Shown here piece after piece: positions 1 to 9,545 of a stretch of DNA of 64,000 bases. The notes under the pieces were generated by a model, which saw only the letters and a program-made list of their open reading frames with translations, ran no database searches and was not told where the DNA came from. This stretch comes from Gracilaria gracilis (taxonomy: Eukaryota > Rhodophyta > Florideophyceae > Gracilariales > Gracilariaceae): contig JARGSG010000190.1 of NCBI GenBank assembly GCA_030374805.1, forward strand, positions 1 through 64,000. The letters are read 5' to 3'. Position numbers and translations under genes: made by a program. The stretch's first letter is position 1; each line of letters begins with the position of its first letter.

Positions 1-662
1 AACGTCCGCCGATTGAACACTGCTATACCGTCAGATTCTAATTCGCACAGATATGGCACCACACCAGCTCTCAATAGCCTTTGAGCTCCAGATATGTAGC
101 CTTGTATAGTGGGCGTCACATTCTTTTTCGTATTCTTAGCGGATTCGGGTTTGGGTTTCAACTCTTTCGGAGAGAGGAATTCAATGGCATACCTACTGCT
201 CTCTTCCGTATCTTCTTTCAGCTCCTCGTATGCGTCAAGGAGCTTCTGTTGCGTCATTGCAGGCATTCGCCGACGGCGTTTCCCAGAAGCCAACATCTTC
301 TCGCTTTCGCGCCATTGCCAGTACTCCTGGAGACGTCCAAAGCTTTCGACCTGCTGCATGAGTGTGAAGGGTTCAGGCCTCGACTCTGTGGCCTCTAGGT
401 GATGCCACATCACTGCCCCATGTGTCACCACTGAAATAGGGCGGCCGAACTCTGTTATACTACTGAGATCTACCACCTGATACGGTAACAGCTTGATTTG
501 CATCATATGCGCTGCGGCTAAAAGACGATGACCCCCGCCAATAACAACCAGCAGACCTTTGGGAAACTTCACATCCGATTCCACCACGAGGACAGCTTGG
601 TCACAACGGAACCTATGTGGCTCCCCAATATCTTTGCACACACGTTCCAAGTTCGTCTTCAT
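1..662 (-). CDS. ParB/Srx-like domain protein, C-terminus beyond window edge
   Basis: An open frame on the minus strand runs from an ATG at 662 off the left edge, about 220 codons without a stop. Near residue 40 it reads KGLLVVIGGGHRLLAAAHM, which resembles the ParB/sulfiredoxin nucleotide-binding core (typically GxHR followed by an Ala-rich helix). The rest is hydrophilic, with a Lys/Arg cluster (GKRRRRMP) and a Lys/Pro-rich stretch. The frame stays open upstream of the ATG to a TGA near 870 without another ATG, so an upstream exon is possible. ParB-like domains in eukaryotes often accompany mobile elements, and a recombinase lies 4-8 kb away, but I see no physical link. The fold call rests on one motif. 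Confidence 0.45.
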   Translation of the reverse strand, partial: MKTNLERVCKDIGEPHRFRCDQAVLVVESDVKFPKGLLVVIGGGHRLLAAAHMMQIKLLPYQVVDLSSITEFGRPISVVTHGAVMWHHLEATESRPEPFTLMQQVESFGRLQEYWQWRESEKMLASGKRRRRMPAMTQQKLLDAYEELKEDTEESSRYAIEFLSPKELKPKPESAKNTKKNVTPTIQGYISGAQRLLRAGVVPYLCELESDGIAVFNRRT

Positions 663-2064
663 TGAATGGCGCCCAGTGAATGGGCCAACGAATAAATCGA
701 TGTGCGCATAGCGTACCTTACTGAATCTCGCGTCGCATATTCTCTCAAACACAAGCGTAGACAAAGAGCTCTTTCCTTTGCTTGTCCATATTTCACGTCC
801 GAGAGGGGGAGTACCCGTAACGATTAGAGGCACGAAGCTTATCACGGCAACAAGAAAGCGTCTTCACAATGACCTCCACGAAGCTAAAACGATGCGCGGC
901 GTGTCACGGTAGAATGGCGGCGGGCGGAGCTCCTTGCGCAAAGTACGACGACCAGCACGGGCAGGAACGCGCTAACTCAAGGACAAAGTCCTGCATTTCG
1001 ACACCCCCCCCCCCCCCATATAACCATCACCCATGCACCAGTTCGCCCTCGCCTGCGCGTACCACCCACGTGGCACGTATTGCAAGTCCATATTTCTCTA
1101 TAACTTTCTGAAATTTTTCGCCCTCCACCAACAAGGGTACATGAATCAGCCAAAGGCGCCACAGAGGGAACAGAGTTTTATATTGCTGCTTGTCGTCCTT
1201 TACACCAACCACACGTGTTCGTTGTCAGATACACAGGTGCCCTGTATCTATAACTCCCCAAAAATATCTCCCCCCCAAAATGCGGGATAATGTCCTGCAT
1301 TTCACTGTAAGGAAATCTATGCTCTGAACACACCGCGTATTCGCCAGGTGCAAATGCCGTAGCCACACATATCTCAACTTGCACGGCTACATGTTCTGCC
1401 CCTTCTTGTTCATTCACATAACGTGACACGTGCGGGTTGCATCAACCAATTACAACACGTTACATGTCTCTACAAGCAACAGGCCATGGAGTGTTTAAGG
1501 AGGGCTCTTCGCTTCCACTCGAGTCCCGATCTCCGGATCTCCCTCGTACCAACACCTGTTTTCCCGGTTTTTTTACTTATTCACTGCCGGTTACGAAATG
1601 CAGGACAATGTCCTGCATTTTCGTACTTCACTCCTGAAGCGTTCAACCGGCCCTCCATCCCCCGGGGCATACCACACGCGCTTCCCTACACACCATACAC
1701 GCCATGTTACACCTCTCTCGAACTCCCTTCTCACACAAAGAGTTGAGACTTGGTTAGCTTCCCACCGCAGCTAAAGGATTCTACAACTGCCCCGCCATTC
1801 TTTTCTCTCCTGAACTTTGCCTGCTGATGGGATCATCTGTTGCGCCCTTCTTGCCCCCCTCCTTTGCCGCCGATCTTCACCACCACCTCCACATTCCTCT
1901 TTCTCTATCACATTTTTCGTTTTCTTCTACCTGTACCGCGCCTCGTCTCGGGAACTTCGTCGAACCTTTGGACGGCTCTCGCCCCATTTTGTCCATCTTG
2001 CCTACTACGACTGCGTGGGTACAACCGCTCCTTCGATTTCAGGGTTGCGAATATACATATTGCA
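663..2064. other. Non-coding, pyrimidine-rich stretch
   Basis: No convincing gene. The stretch is C/T-rich on the plus strand, with poly-C at about 1006-1017 and 1271-1276, as expected of a promoter or leader. It carries three copies of a short palindrome, listed separately. Short frames here lack domain signal. Confidence 0.5.
979..1620. repeat. Three spaced copies of a TGTCCTGCATTT palindrome
   Basis: The copy at 1596-1620 has perfect 12-bp arms (AAATGCAGGACA / TGTCCTGCATTT) around a single A. The copy at 1278-1302 has the same right arm and a left arm with two changes. The copy at 979-998 keeps the right arm and a shortened left arm. Spacing is roughly 300 and 318 bp. They could be protein-binding dyads or ends of short inverted-repeat elements. 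Confidence 0.7.
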
Positions 2065-2637
2065 ATGTCTTACGGAACTATGAGACCAGAGCTACAAAGG
2101 CTACCGGGATCCTTTACAAAACCAATCCAGGTGCTCATCGACGAGCATGATCTCACCCCCGAAGACTGCGCTGCCGATCGTTCTTCTACCGCTAAATCCT
2201 GGAAGGCGGCCTATGATGGTCTCCTCTATGGTTTTGGCTTTGGCATGGTTGTGCACGGCTTAACTCCTAGTGAGTTTGCAAGGATGCATAAATACCTAAA
2301 AACGGACAAGCGCTGTGGAGATATGGTGAGTGGGTTATACACCAAACGTAGCCCACAGTCCATGGAGAACAGGTACCGTGGTTTAAATTCTGATGCTTAT
2401 CTTGTTCGCCTGGGTGAAAGGAACGAAGAATGCGAAGTCCTTGAGGCTTTAATTATTTCTCACCAATACATACTATGTCGTATTCTTGAGAGAGGACTAC
2501 TCCCGGATGTTGACAAGCTTGAAGAGTTCCACCCGGATCCCGAATTGAGAATTGTCACCACCGTTAATTGCCGCTTTACCGTCCATATCCCACGCTTGAA
2601 CGGTATCACCGGACTATATCCGAATTGTAGAGGGTAA
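2065..2637 (+). CDS. Unrecognised protein, 190 aa
   Basis: The ATG at 2065 (MSYGTMRPEL) is the likely start. The frame continues upstream to 1840, but that part translates as low-complexity Pro/Ser sequence from a pyrimidine-rich leader. The protein is soluble and mixed-charge, with a Gly/Phe-rich patch (LLYGFGFGMVVHG) and no domain I know. It ends at a TAA at 2635, and a second frame in another register opens straight after. The two may be halves of one gene separated by a frameshift between about 2600 and 2640, because the second frame is already open through 2600-2648. I saw no plausible GT-AG intron in so short a gap. No function is assigned. Confidence 0.5.
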   Translation: MSYGTMRPELQRLPGSFTKPIQVLIDEHDLTPEDCAADRSSTAKSWKAAYDGLLYGFGFGMVVHGLTPSEFARMHKYLKTDKRCGDMVSGLYTKRSPQSMENRYRGLNSDAYLVRLGERNEECEVLEALIISHQYILCRILERGLLPDVDKLEEFHPDPELRIVTTVNCRFTVHIPRLNGITGLYPNCRG

Positions 2638-2677
2638 TATCCACAAAGTGAGAGTGGAGAAGTCCAGGAGCACACTC

Positions 2678-3844
2678 ATGGGCGTAGATATGAAACTAGG
2701 GAACTCTGGTAACCAACGTTGGGATTGTGGGTGGGGAAGAAATGCTCGCCAAGCATGCGAGAATGATGATGACGGAATGTACGTTGTGTACACCGTACTT
2801 CCAACTTCGAACGGGGGTTTCTTCGTGGAAATGCTTCAAGAAGCCGGCATATACGTCACTGCAACTGAGCACGTAGCTCGCGGGTTTACAGGAGCACGGC
2901 ATGGCGCGACTGGGAAGTATTATGAGTTCGTCCCTCCCACACACCCTGAAGATGACAGAATGACCCGTACTTTCTGGATGGCTCTTGGAAGTTCTATTGT
3001 TCTGCCCTCTTCAATTGTTGTTCGATTCGGCGGACATTGGAGCTACGATATTCAGGTTTTTGGTTATGTAATCAATGCCACAACATTGAAGAAGGGGGAG
3101 CAGATTGTGTACCTATGGCGCGACGAATTGGAGGCCTATGAAACAATGGACGAATATGGTAACAGAACCGAGCTAATGAAACATGACGAGAAGGTGGGAA
3201 TCCAGTTTCTCAACTGGCGTCCGTTTTTCGTGGACCATCCCGAGGAGAAAGGGTTGATGGTAGGAACTATTCCAACAGCACTGGAGGTAGATTTGAAGTC
3301 CCCTGCGAGGAAGAAAATGCTGGAATCTATGTACGACGCTTTAGACAATGGTACCAAAATCCAGGACGTCTATCGCCAAAACCCTGTGCTGAAGTTGGTG
3401 GCCAAAAAACAAGGTGTGAACTACTCGGAAGACGACGAGAAGGAAATACGTCGAATGTGGCTGGGGGAAGGAGATCAATGGATGTTCAACGACGTTCCTT
3501 TCGCAGCTATGGAGCTCTTACTTGGAGAGAAGTTGTCTTTCCCATTGGACCTGGCGGACCTCAGACCGGCTATGCTCAAGCAAATCGTAGAAAAGCAGGG
3601 AACTGGACCACATAGGCGGCACCGCAGTGAAGGTTCCAGTGATGATGGGCCAAACGCAGAGTTTAGTGACAGCGCGGAGAATAGCGATGTATCTAGTACA
3701 GATGAAGACTCTGACAGCAGTATGGAGGGTTTGGAAAAGCCGGACCACGATGCAAATAATGCTACTGCACAAAGCAACCCCGCCGCGGCAACCAATGGCC
3801 GTAAAAGGCCCCTTAGCAAGAAACAACCAGCTAAAAGAATGTAA
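2678..3844 (+). CDS. Unrecognised acidic-tailed protein, about 388 aa
   Basis: The frame is open from about 2600. The first ATG is at 2678 (MGVDMKLGNSG), while a GTG at 2648 is an unlikely start. Residues 1-290 look globular, with many aromatic residues. Residues about 310-360 are a Ser/Asp/Glu-rich disordered stretch. The C-terminus is basic (GRKRPLSKKQPAKR) and resembles a bipartite nuclear localisation signal. It sits 34 bp after the preceding frame and converges with the tyrosine recombinase on the other strand. It could be the 3' half of a single gene with 2065-2637. I do not recognise the family. A nuclear role is inferred only from the tail. Confidence 0.55.
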   Translation: MGVDMKLGNSGNQRWDCGWGRNARQACENDDDGMYVVYTVLPTSNGGFFVEMLQEAGIYVTATEHVARGFTGARHGATGKYYEFVPPTHPEDDRMTRTFWMALGSSIVLPSSIVVRFGGHWSYDIQVFGYVINATTLKKGEQIVYLWRDELEAYETMDEYGNRTELMKHDEKVGIQFLNWRPFFVDHPEEKGLMVGTIPTALEVDLKSPARKKMLESMYDALDNGTKIQDVYRQNPVLKLVAKKQGVNYSEDDEKEIRRMWLGEGDQWMFNDVPFAAMELLLGEKLSFPLDLADLRPAMLKQIVEKQGTGPHRRHRSEGSSDDGPNAEFSDSAENSDVSSTDEDSDSSMEGLEKPDHDANNATAQSNPAAATNGRKRPLSKKQPAKRM

Positions 3845-4904
3845 TGCTGGGGTATTCAAACCAACAGTGATACTTTTACCAAACTATTGGGATGCGCTTA
3901 CTTCGGCAAGGCCTCTAACTGGCTGTTCGAACAACAACTACTGGCCTCCGATTTACTGAGGTTACGTATAGAACCGTAACGAAGCATATCTCGCAACCGA
4001 AACAAAGGTGCTCATCATACCCGCCCCCTCACAGCTTCCACCTGTACGACTCACCAAACGTTCCCCTTCCCCCCGCCCCCAGCTCCAAATGCCGAACGCA
4101 TTTCCCAACATGGGTGCACAGCGCACTCACTCACGTCGTCTTTCAGAACACATAAGCCGCTGCCCGTCTCCAACCACAAGCTCCCGCTCAACTTATTCGC
4201 AAAGGTGTTTCCCGGTTTTCTACATTTTGGGGGGCATGTTTTTGCTCACTCCTTCCCTATCATACGTTACTCCGCTTTACACGAGCATCTGTTACATTCT
4301 TACATTATCAGATCATCCATGACACTCCCCCTTACGTACTGTACCACCTTTTTTCCCAGTTTCCTACAAGTTCTTCCCGTTCTACTCTCTCCTCCTCAGA
4401 GTTTCGATGGCTCGCCCTACTACAGCGCCGTTTTTGCACATCTCACAGCACAACGGAGCTGTCACGAATGCGTCATTGTTTCCCGAGGAGGGTGTTGGAG
4501 ACCTGAGCTCTTCACATTGCGGAAACACTCCCCTTTTTTACTCCCACTATATATGTACAATTGACCAACTTTCACTGTACATATTTCGTTCTTCCTTACT
4601 CTCTAATGCAACTTGTGGCGGGCACGGCGAACAATTTCCTCATCTTCATCCACATCCTCTTCTTCCACCCGCTCGAGAACATCCTAATCCTCTTCTTCCA
4701 CCTCACCCCCAAGTGAGAAAATATGTCTTCCAGTTCATCTTGGAAGCCATTTCTCTCGCTCTCCAGGTCACTGTTGTCTTCCAGAGTCCTAGGATGGCTA
4801 TCACCCACATGAATGCCCTGAGTTCTAACCATCACTCTCTAATTTAATTCAGTCCTAGCAAGTGCAAATGAAGCTGGTATTCACTTTCTGCACCCTCCAC
4901 CACA
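3845..4904. other. Non-coding gap between convergent genes
   Basis: Pyrimidine-rich on the plus strand, notably 4015-4090 and 4880-4990. Several short overlapping frames show no domain signal. It separates the 3' ends of the plus-strand gene and the minus-strand recombinase. Confidence 0.4.
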
Positions 4905-5098
4905 TTACTTCTCCTCTTCGTTTACCTTGTTGTCGCTTTCTTCGTTATCATTGTCGTCGTCATCGTCGTCTTCATCGTCTTTATCGGCATCATCATCATC
5001 ATCTGCGTCATCACTATCGTTCAATCCATTATGAAAGATTGTGTCCTTCATGTCGCATTCTTCATCCTCCTCCTCGGAATCCTCGCCCAGCAGGATGC
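4905..5098 (-). pseudogene. Out-of-frame acidic tail of the recombinase
   Basis: Just past the recombinase stop, another minus-strand register reads LLGEDSEEEDEECDMKD and then about 30 mostly Asp/Glu residues, ending at a TAA at 4905-4907. The switch in register coincides with a five-T run (A5 on the plus strand, 5099-5103). One indel there would make this the natural C-terminus. It is either a real frameshift or a homopolymer error in the assembly. Confidence 0.5.
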
Positions 5099-8000
5099 AA
5101 AAAGTGTTTCGTAAGCAACGCCATGATGTCTTGGAAGTCTGTGCTGTAACTTGACATGTACGTTCCCCTCAATTGCTCCACGGAGGTGTTCATCTGCTTC
5201 GCCATGAGGTCCAAGAATCGGTCTTCGCTAATTGTGTTTCCATTTCTGTCCCGGTACTTCCCGTTACGGTACTCGTGCAACATTTGCGTCGCGAAGCTTG
5301 TTCTAAGGGTCATCGCGGTCACCGACTTCAGTGAGCGGTGAACTCCTTTCATAAACGTGCGAATTGAAGACGAAATGTGTCGTGACGTCAAACATTTACC
5401 GGATTGAGTATGCAACAGCAGCGGCTTGTACTTTCGGAACGTTTTTGAATGAACCACGTTGGTTTTACTCTTGATGATTGGTAAAACAACGTGAACATGA
5501 AACGTCATATACTGCAGTACGAAGCGTGGAAGGTTCACATTCGGGACGTCTAAAGCACGTGCGGTTTTCTCACGGAAGGTTTGAACTTCAATGACACCCG
5601 GGGGAGTGCTGTCGATATCGATATCGTACGCCTCTTCTAAAAGCTTCCTCGGGGGACATTTTAACCTCGCATACGCTTGTTGCCGCTGACCACCACCCGT
5701 GAGCGCAAGCAGGCCAACGAAGTTGATACACCACTTGTTGAGGAGCCCTCGCGTGCTCCCAAGCCTTGCAATCGCTTCCTTCTTCGACTTGGTTTCCACA
5801 TTAACCAGATATGTTTCAATGATTCCACCCAAATGTGCTCGTGCCAGAGATATTCCTTTCTTGACGTGCTCCGCGGAAACGATCGTTTGCTTCTGCAGCC
5901 GTTCCTCCGCGTTTTGCCGTTTTCTCCTCTCTTCCCTGGAGCGCCGCTTGCCGGCATTAAAGGTGCTGTTCAAATACCACTGTACCCGTTTCATCTCCTG
6001 CTTCTTCTCGGCATTACTTGTGTACAGCTGTGCATAATCACTCACAATGGACAGCGTATAGCATTTGCTCACAACAGTGTTGGCCGACGAGGTGATAATG
6101 AAGTAATTGATGAACGAACGGACCAGATCAACGTTTGCCATTCGTTCGAACAATGCTCCCGGTCTCCACCCTTCAAACTGCTTCATGACTTTTGCCGCAA
6201 TGCACCAGCGCATAAATTGTCCAACAATACTTTTTAACGTGGAGAAGCTGCCGGACACGGACCCGTTAAGCATCACTGATGGCTTGAAGCGAGTATTGTA
6301 GATGGTTTCCAGATCTTCGCAGTTGTGTTCGGTGATCCGAAGTCCCGGGTAAGTGATGGCGCCCTTTGCACACTTCTGGTTATCCTTCAATATAGCATTG
6401 TCACTCGTGAAGTACTCTGGATAGCGTGCTAGTACTATTTGTACCATTTCTCTCCACTGAACATGCTTTGGCTGCGTTCTCAACCGTTGCTCCCTGGCCT
6501 CCATGCGTTGCTTTCTTCTTTCCGCCTCTGAAATCTTCCTTTTACCCCTCCGGCTGGAAAGCCTTTTCCGCTCACTACTAGGAAGACCGTGTCGACCTTC
6601 AAACATTTCCACAACTGTGCCGAATATGTCGTCGTTCGCGTTTCTTAACATGTCTTCTTGCTGAGAAACGAGATTTCTAAGGTAGTCAGCAGCATCATGG
6701 GACTGAGAACCGTGTTGTTCGTTCTGTTGACTGCCACCGTGGCCTGGGTCTGCGTCTGGCTGCTTCGGATGCTGCTCTTCTTCTGGCGGTTGTTGCGAGA
6801 TCCTATGCTCATGCTCCTCAACTTGATCAGGCTTTACTCGTCTCATGCGTACACCGCCATGTGGCGGTTGAGCACATGTTGCTGGCGCAGCGTCATTTGC
6901 ACGGCGACCTCGAATTATATCCAGAATGGTGGGTTCCACAGCCCGAGTGCTACCGCTACCCGTGCGTTTTCGATTCAACACATTCGAATGAAGTTCATCC
7001 TCCGTGATTGAAAAACGAAGAGCCTTACGCACTCTGGCTTCACTGCCACTACTGCCAGAGGTAGTTGCGCGAACTGGTTCTTCGTGGCACTCTCTGTGCA
7101 AGTTGTGTTCCTCGTCCTCACTACAAGGGTGCAACGGTCTCTTCAGGCGGCGCGGACTGTTGAGCACGTTCACGCCACGCATGCCGACCACAGCTTTCTC
7201 AACGCCGGATTGCGCGACTGTAGTTTGCACTCCTTCGTTAGCAGCTGCGTCGCGGCCCACCTGCGTTGCTGCATCATCAGCAGATGTGGCTTCTACGTTT
7301 CTGACGTCCTCAATACTGCTGGCTCCCGAAAGTGTTGGTCTGTGAGTCACCCGTTTCAATCGTTTCTTTCCACTCGCACAGGGTTCATCATCTTGTTCAT
7401 CTTCAGGGCTTCGACGGGCGGGCCATTGCCGTCCTGAGGCACGGTACAGCTCATTCAAATCGTCCCCAATTCCATTTCCAAACATATCGCCGCCCTCTTC
7501 AACATTCCATTCTGAAATGATCGCTGCTTCCGGCGGAGCATTGCTAATATCCTTCAATACTGGCCTTCCAACACCCTGGTCAATGTCTGCTCTCGATTTT
7601 GGTAGAACGAGTTCCATTTGTCTACCTTCGTTCAGTACGGATGAGGATGAAGAACTCGTATTACCGTGTTCCTCTTCAGAAGAAGAAACGACAACGGGGC
7701 TGTTGTTTTCACGATACGTTTGCATCAGTTCCTGCATCGCACTCATTGTGCTTCTCACACCTTGCCCGATCGCTTCATTTTTCCGTGGTATCGTCTTCCT
7801 GTTGAGGCCATGTTCGTCATCATCATCACCGTTCTGCTGCAATTCGGGAAATTTCTCCTCCTCTTCTTCTACGTCCATTTGGTCGTCTTCTTCGTTGTTT
7901 CCACCCTTACTTTCGTCTTCTTCCCGACACCTCTCACGCCGTCGCACGCCAAATTGATGGAAAGCTTCCGTCCGCAAGCCCATTCTATTTCCTCGCGCAG

Positions 8001-8139
8001 TTCGTTGAGGATGAATTCGCACTCGCACTGGTTTCACAGGTATGGGCGCCTGCCTGGGCACAGACGAGGAGACGGACCGCACCGGTATTCCACTTGGCAC
8101 GCCCCTCACTCTCATGGCATTTCGTTTCTTCCCGTACAT
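5062..8139 (-). CDS. Tyrosine recombinase (Crypton-type), 1,025 aa
   Basis: Site-specific DNA recombinase; this family cuts and joins DNA through a covalent phosphotyrosine. The ATG is at 8139. Residues 1 to about 560 are disordered, acidic and basic low-complexity sequence (EEEEEKFPEL, SSSEEEHG). The catalytic part is C-terminal: Arg box LLALTGGGQRQQAYARL (R819), second box MTLRTSFATQML (R946, in the place of H-x-L-R-H-x-x-A-T) and MAKQMNTSVEQLRGTYMSS with Tyr994 or Tyr998 as nucleophile. Met stands where the first His of HxxR usually is, as in some divergent eukaryotic recombinases. There is no reverse transcriptase nearby, which argues against a DIRS element. The frame has no internal stop over 1,025 codons, so it is young or maintained. 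The stop may be premature (see the acidic tail). Confidence 0.8.
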   Translation of the reverse strand: MYGKKRNAMRVRGVPSGIPVRSVSSSVPRQAPIPVKPVRVRIHPQRTARGNRMGLRTEAFHQFGVRRRERCREEDESKGGNNEEDDQMDVEEEEEKFPELQQNGDDDDEHGLNRKTIPRKNEAIGQGVRSTMSAMQELMQTYRENNSPVVVSSSEEEHGNTSSSSSSVLNEGRQMELVLPKSRADIDQGVGRPVLKDISNAPPEAAIISEWNVEEGGDMFGNGIGDDLNELYRASGRQWPARRSPEDEQDDEPCASGKKRLKRVTHRPTLSGASSIEDVRNVEATSADDAATQVGRDAAANEGVQTTVAQSGVEKAVVGMRGVNVLNSPRRLKRPLHPCSEDEEHNLHRECHEEPVRATTSGSSGSEARVRKALRFSITEDELHSNVLNRKRTGSGSTRAVEPTILDIIRGRRANDAAPATCAQPPHGGVRMRRVKPDQVEEHEHRISQQPPEEEQHPKQPDADPGHGGSQQNEQHGSQSHDAADYLRNLVSQQEDMLRNANDDIFGTVVEMFEGRHGLPSSERKRLSSRRGKRKISEAERRKQRMEAREQRLRTQPKHVQWREMVQIVLARYPEYFTSDNAILKDNQKCAKGAITYPGLRITEHNCEDLETIYNTRFKPSVMLNGSVSGSFSTLKSIVGQFMRWCIAAKVMKQFEGWRPGALFERMANVDLVRSFINYFIITSSANTVVSKCYTLSIVSDYAQLYTSNAEKKQEMKRVQWYLNSTFNAGKRRSREERRKRQNAEERLQKQTIVSAEHVKKGISLARAHLGGIIETYLVNVETKSKKEAIARLGSTRGLLNKWCINFVGLLALTGGGQRQQAYARLKCPPRKLLEEAYDIDIDSTPPGVIEVQTFREKTARALDVPNVNLPRFVLQYMTFHVHVVLPIIKSKTNVVHSKTFRKYKPLLLHTQSGKCLTSRHISSSIRTFMKGVHRSLKSVTAMTLRTSFATQMLHEYRNGKYRDRNGNTISEDRFLDLMAKQMNTSVEQLRGTYMSSYSTDFQDIMALLTKHFLHPAGRGFRGGG

Positions 8140-8453
8140 CCTCCTGGCGGCAAATTGGAATCTTTCTCAGAGAGAACGCACACAAACAACCCAACCACAG
8201 AAATGCCGGATGGCCCGCACCGCACTCTTCCGCTCAGCGCTAACAGCGCCAAACAACGCCGCCGAGCAATCCAGACGCTGAACGCAATATCTCCACACTG
8301 CCGCGCCACCCGCTATCGCAACCGAACTGCGGAATCGACCGCAAACCGTAAGAAAAACGCACAAACTCGTTCCGAAATGGCGTGCACGCGGGAGAAGCGA
8401 TGGCCAGCTGGTGCTGCGGTCGTGGCGGTGGCGGGCTTTCTTTTTAAGCCCTG

Positions 8454-8760
8454 CCAGCGCTGACCGAAAGGGTGTATCCTCTCCACCAACCGGTACATAC
8501 ACCCCAGCCGTCCGCTCCAAAGCATACGAGCCTGTATACCTGATTGCAATACACCCCTTTTGGTGCCCGCAAGAGGGCGTTTTCACGTATCTCCCACTCC
8601 AGCAGTGCGCAGATTCTGCACGCGGCACACATCCTCGGACGCACTCCCCCAGTGGTAGGATAGATACGCGGTATCCTACACTTCGCGCGCATGTGCGCAA
8701 CCGCCCGCAACGTGTGGCGTATATACGTGCCACGCATGCGCATTACGTTTTGACGACATG
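8454..8760. promoter_or_regulatory. Cluster of imperfect ATAC/GTAT dyads upstream of the recombinase
   Basis: Upstream of the recombinase start lie GTAGGATA/TATCCTAC with a 9-nt spacer (8655-8679), GTGGCGTATATACGTGCCAC (8714-8733) and scattered GGTGTAT or ATACACC half-sites near 8471, 8508 and 8552. They could be promoter elements or recombinase-binding sites at an element end. The positions are clear; the function is a guess. Confidence 0.35.
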
Positions 8761-8880
8761 TCAAAAGATACGCCCTGCGCTGTCCCGACAGCTAAACCCA
8801 TCCAACGCGGCTAATTCATTAATACACGATTACTGTCATAACACCGCACCACTTAAACCAGCAACTCATTTGAACAGCTA

Positions 8881-9545
8881 ACACTTGAACCAATGCATAT
8901 TCGCTAATCCACCAATTCTTATTTCTACCATTATGCTAAAAACCGCAAAACTTGACGACTGACTAAACCTGAAACACATTAAATTTTCTTATCCTGTAAA
9001 ATGCCCAACTCCATAATCCTGGTATACTGCTAAGCCACTAAACAAAACAATCCCTAAATATCAAAATATTACTAGATTCCCTAATCCCCACTAATTGCTA
9101 AACCATTAAACAATATATTGTGCTAATCCTTCAAATTAATGAAACAGCTAAAACCTTTTAGTGTGCTAGTCTGATAATCTGCTAAACATGTGAAAATGCT
9201 AATTTGCTAATCTGCTAAACCTTTGAAACCGCAAAACCTTTGAAACCACTAATTTTGCTATTCTGCTAATCCTTTGAAACCGCTAAACCACTAATTTTGC
9301 TAATCTGCTAATCCTTTGAAACCGCTAATCCCTAAATCCGTAAAACCCTTCAACGTCCCAAAACCGTAAATCCCGCGCGTTATAAATATAATATAAATCT
9401 ATAAAACCACTGTGTACCCCCAAACCAGCACGTTTGCTTAATGCATTAAACCGCTAATATATAATTACTATAGACGTGATAACCCCTAATCATCCCCTAA
9501 ATTATCCCCTAATCATCCTCAAAACAAGGCGGCACAGTATCATCA
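8881..9545. repeat. Degenerate CTAA-rich short repeats
   Basis: AT-rich sequence built from recurring TTTGCTAATCTGCTAATC and CCTTTGAAACCGCTAA blocks, densest at 9120-9345, with CCCTAAAT-like words at 9330 and 9485-9515. Units are irregular in length (17-42 bp between CCTTTGAAACC copies). There are no reading frames. It resembles an eroded minisatellite. Confidence 0.6.

Noticed and set aside
8167..8733. 188-codon minus-strand frame upstream of the recombinase
   Set aside because: GC-rich region open in several registers at once, Arg/Cys-rich random composition, no motif.
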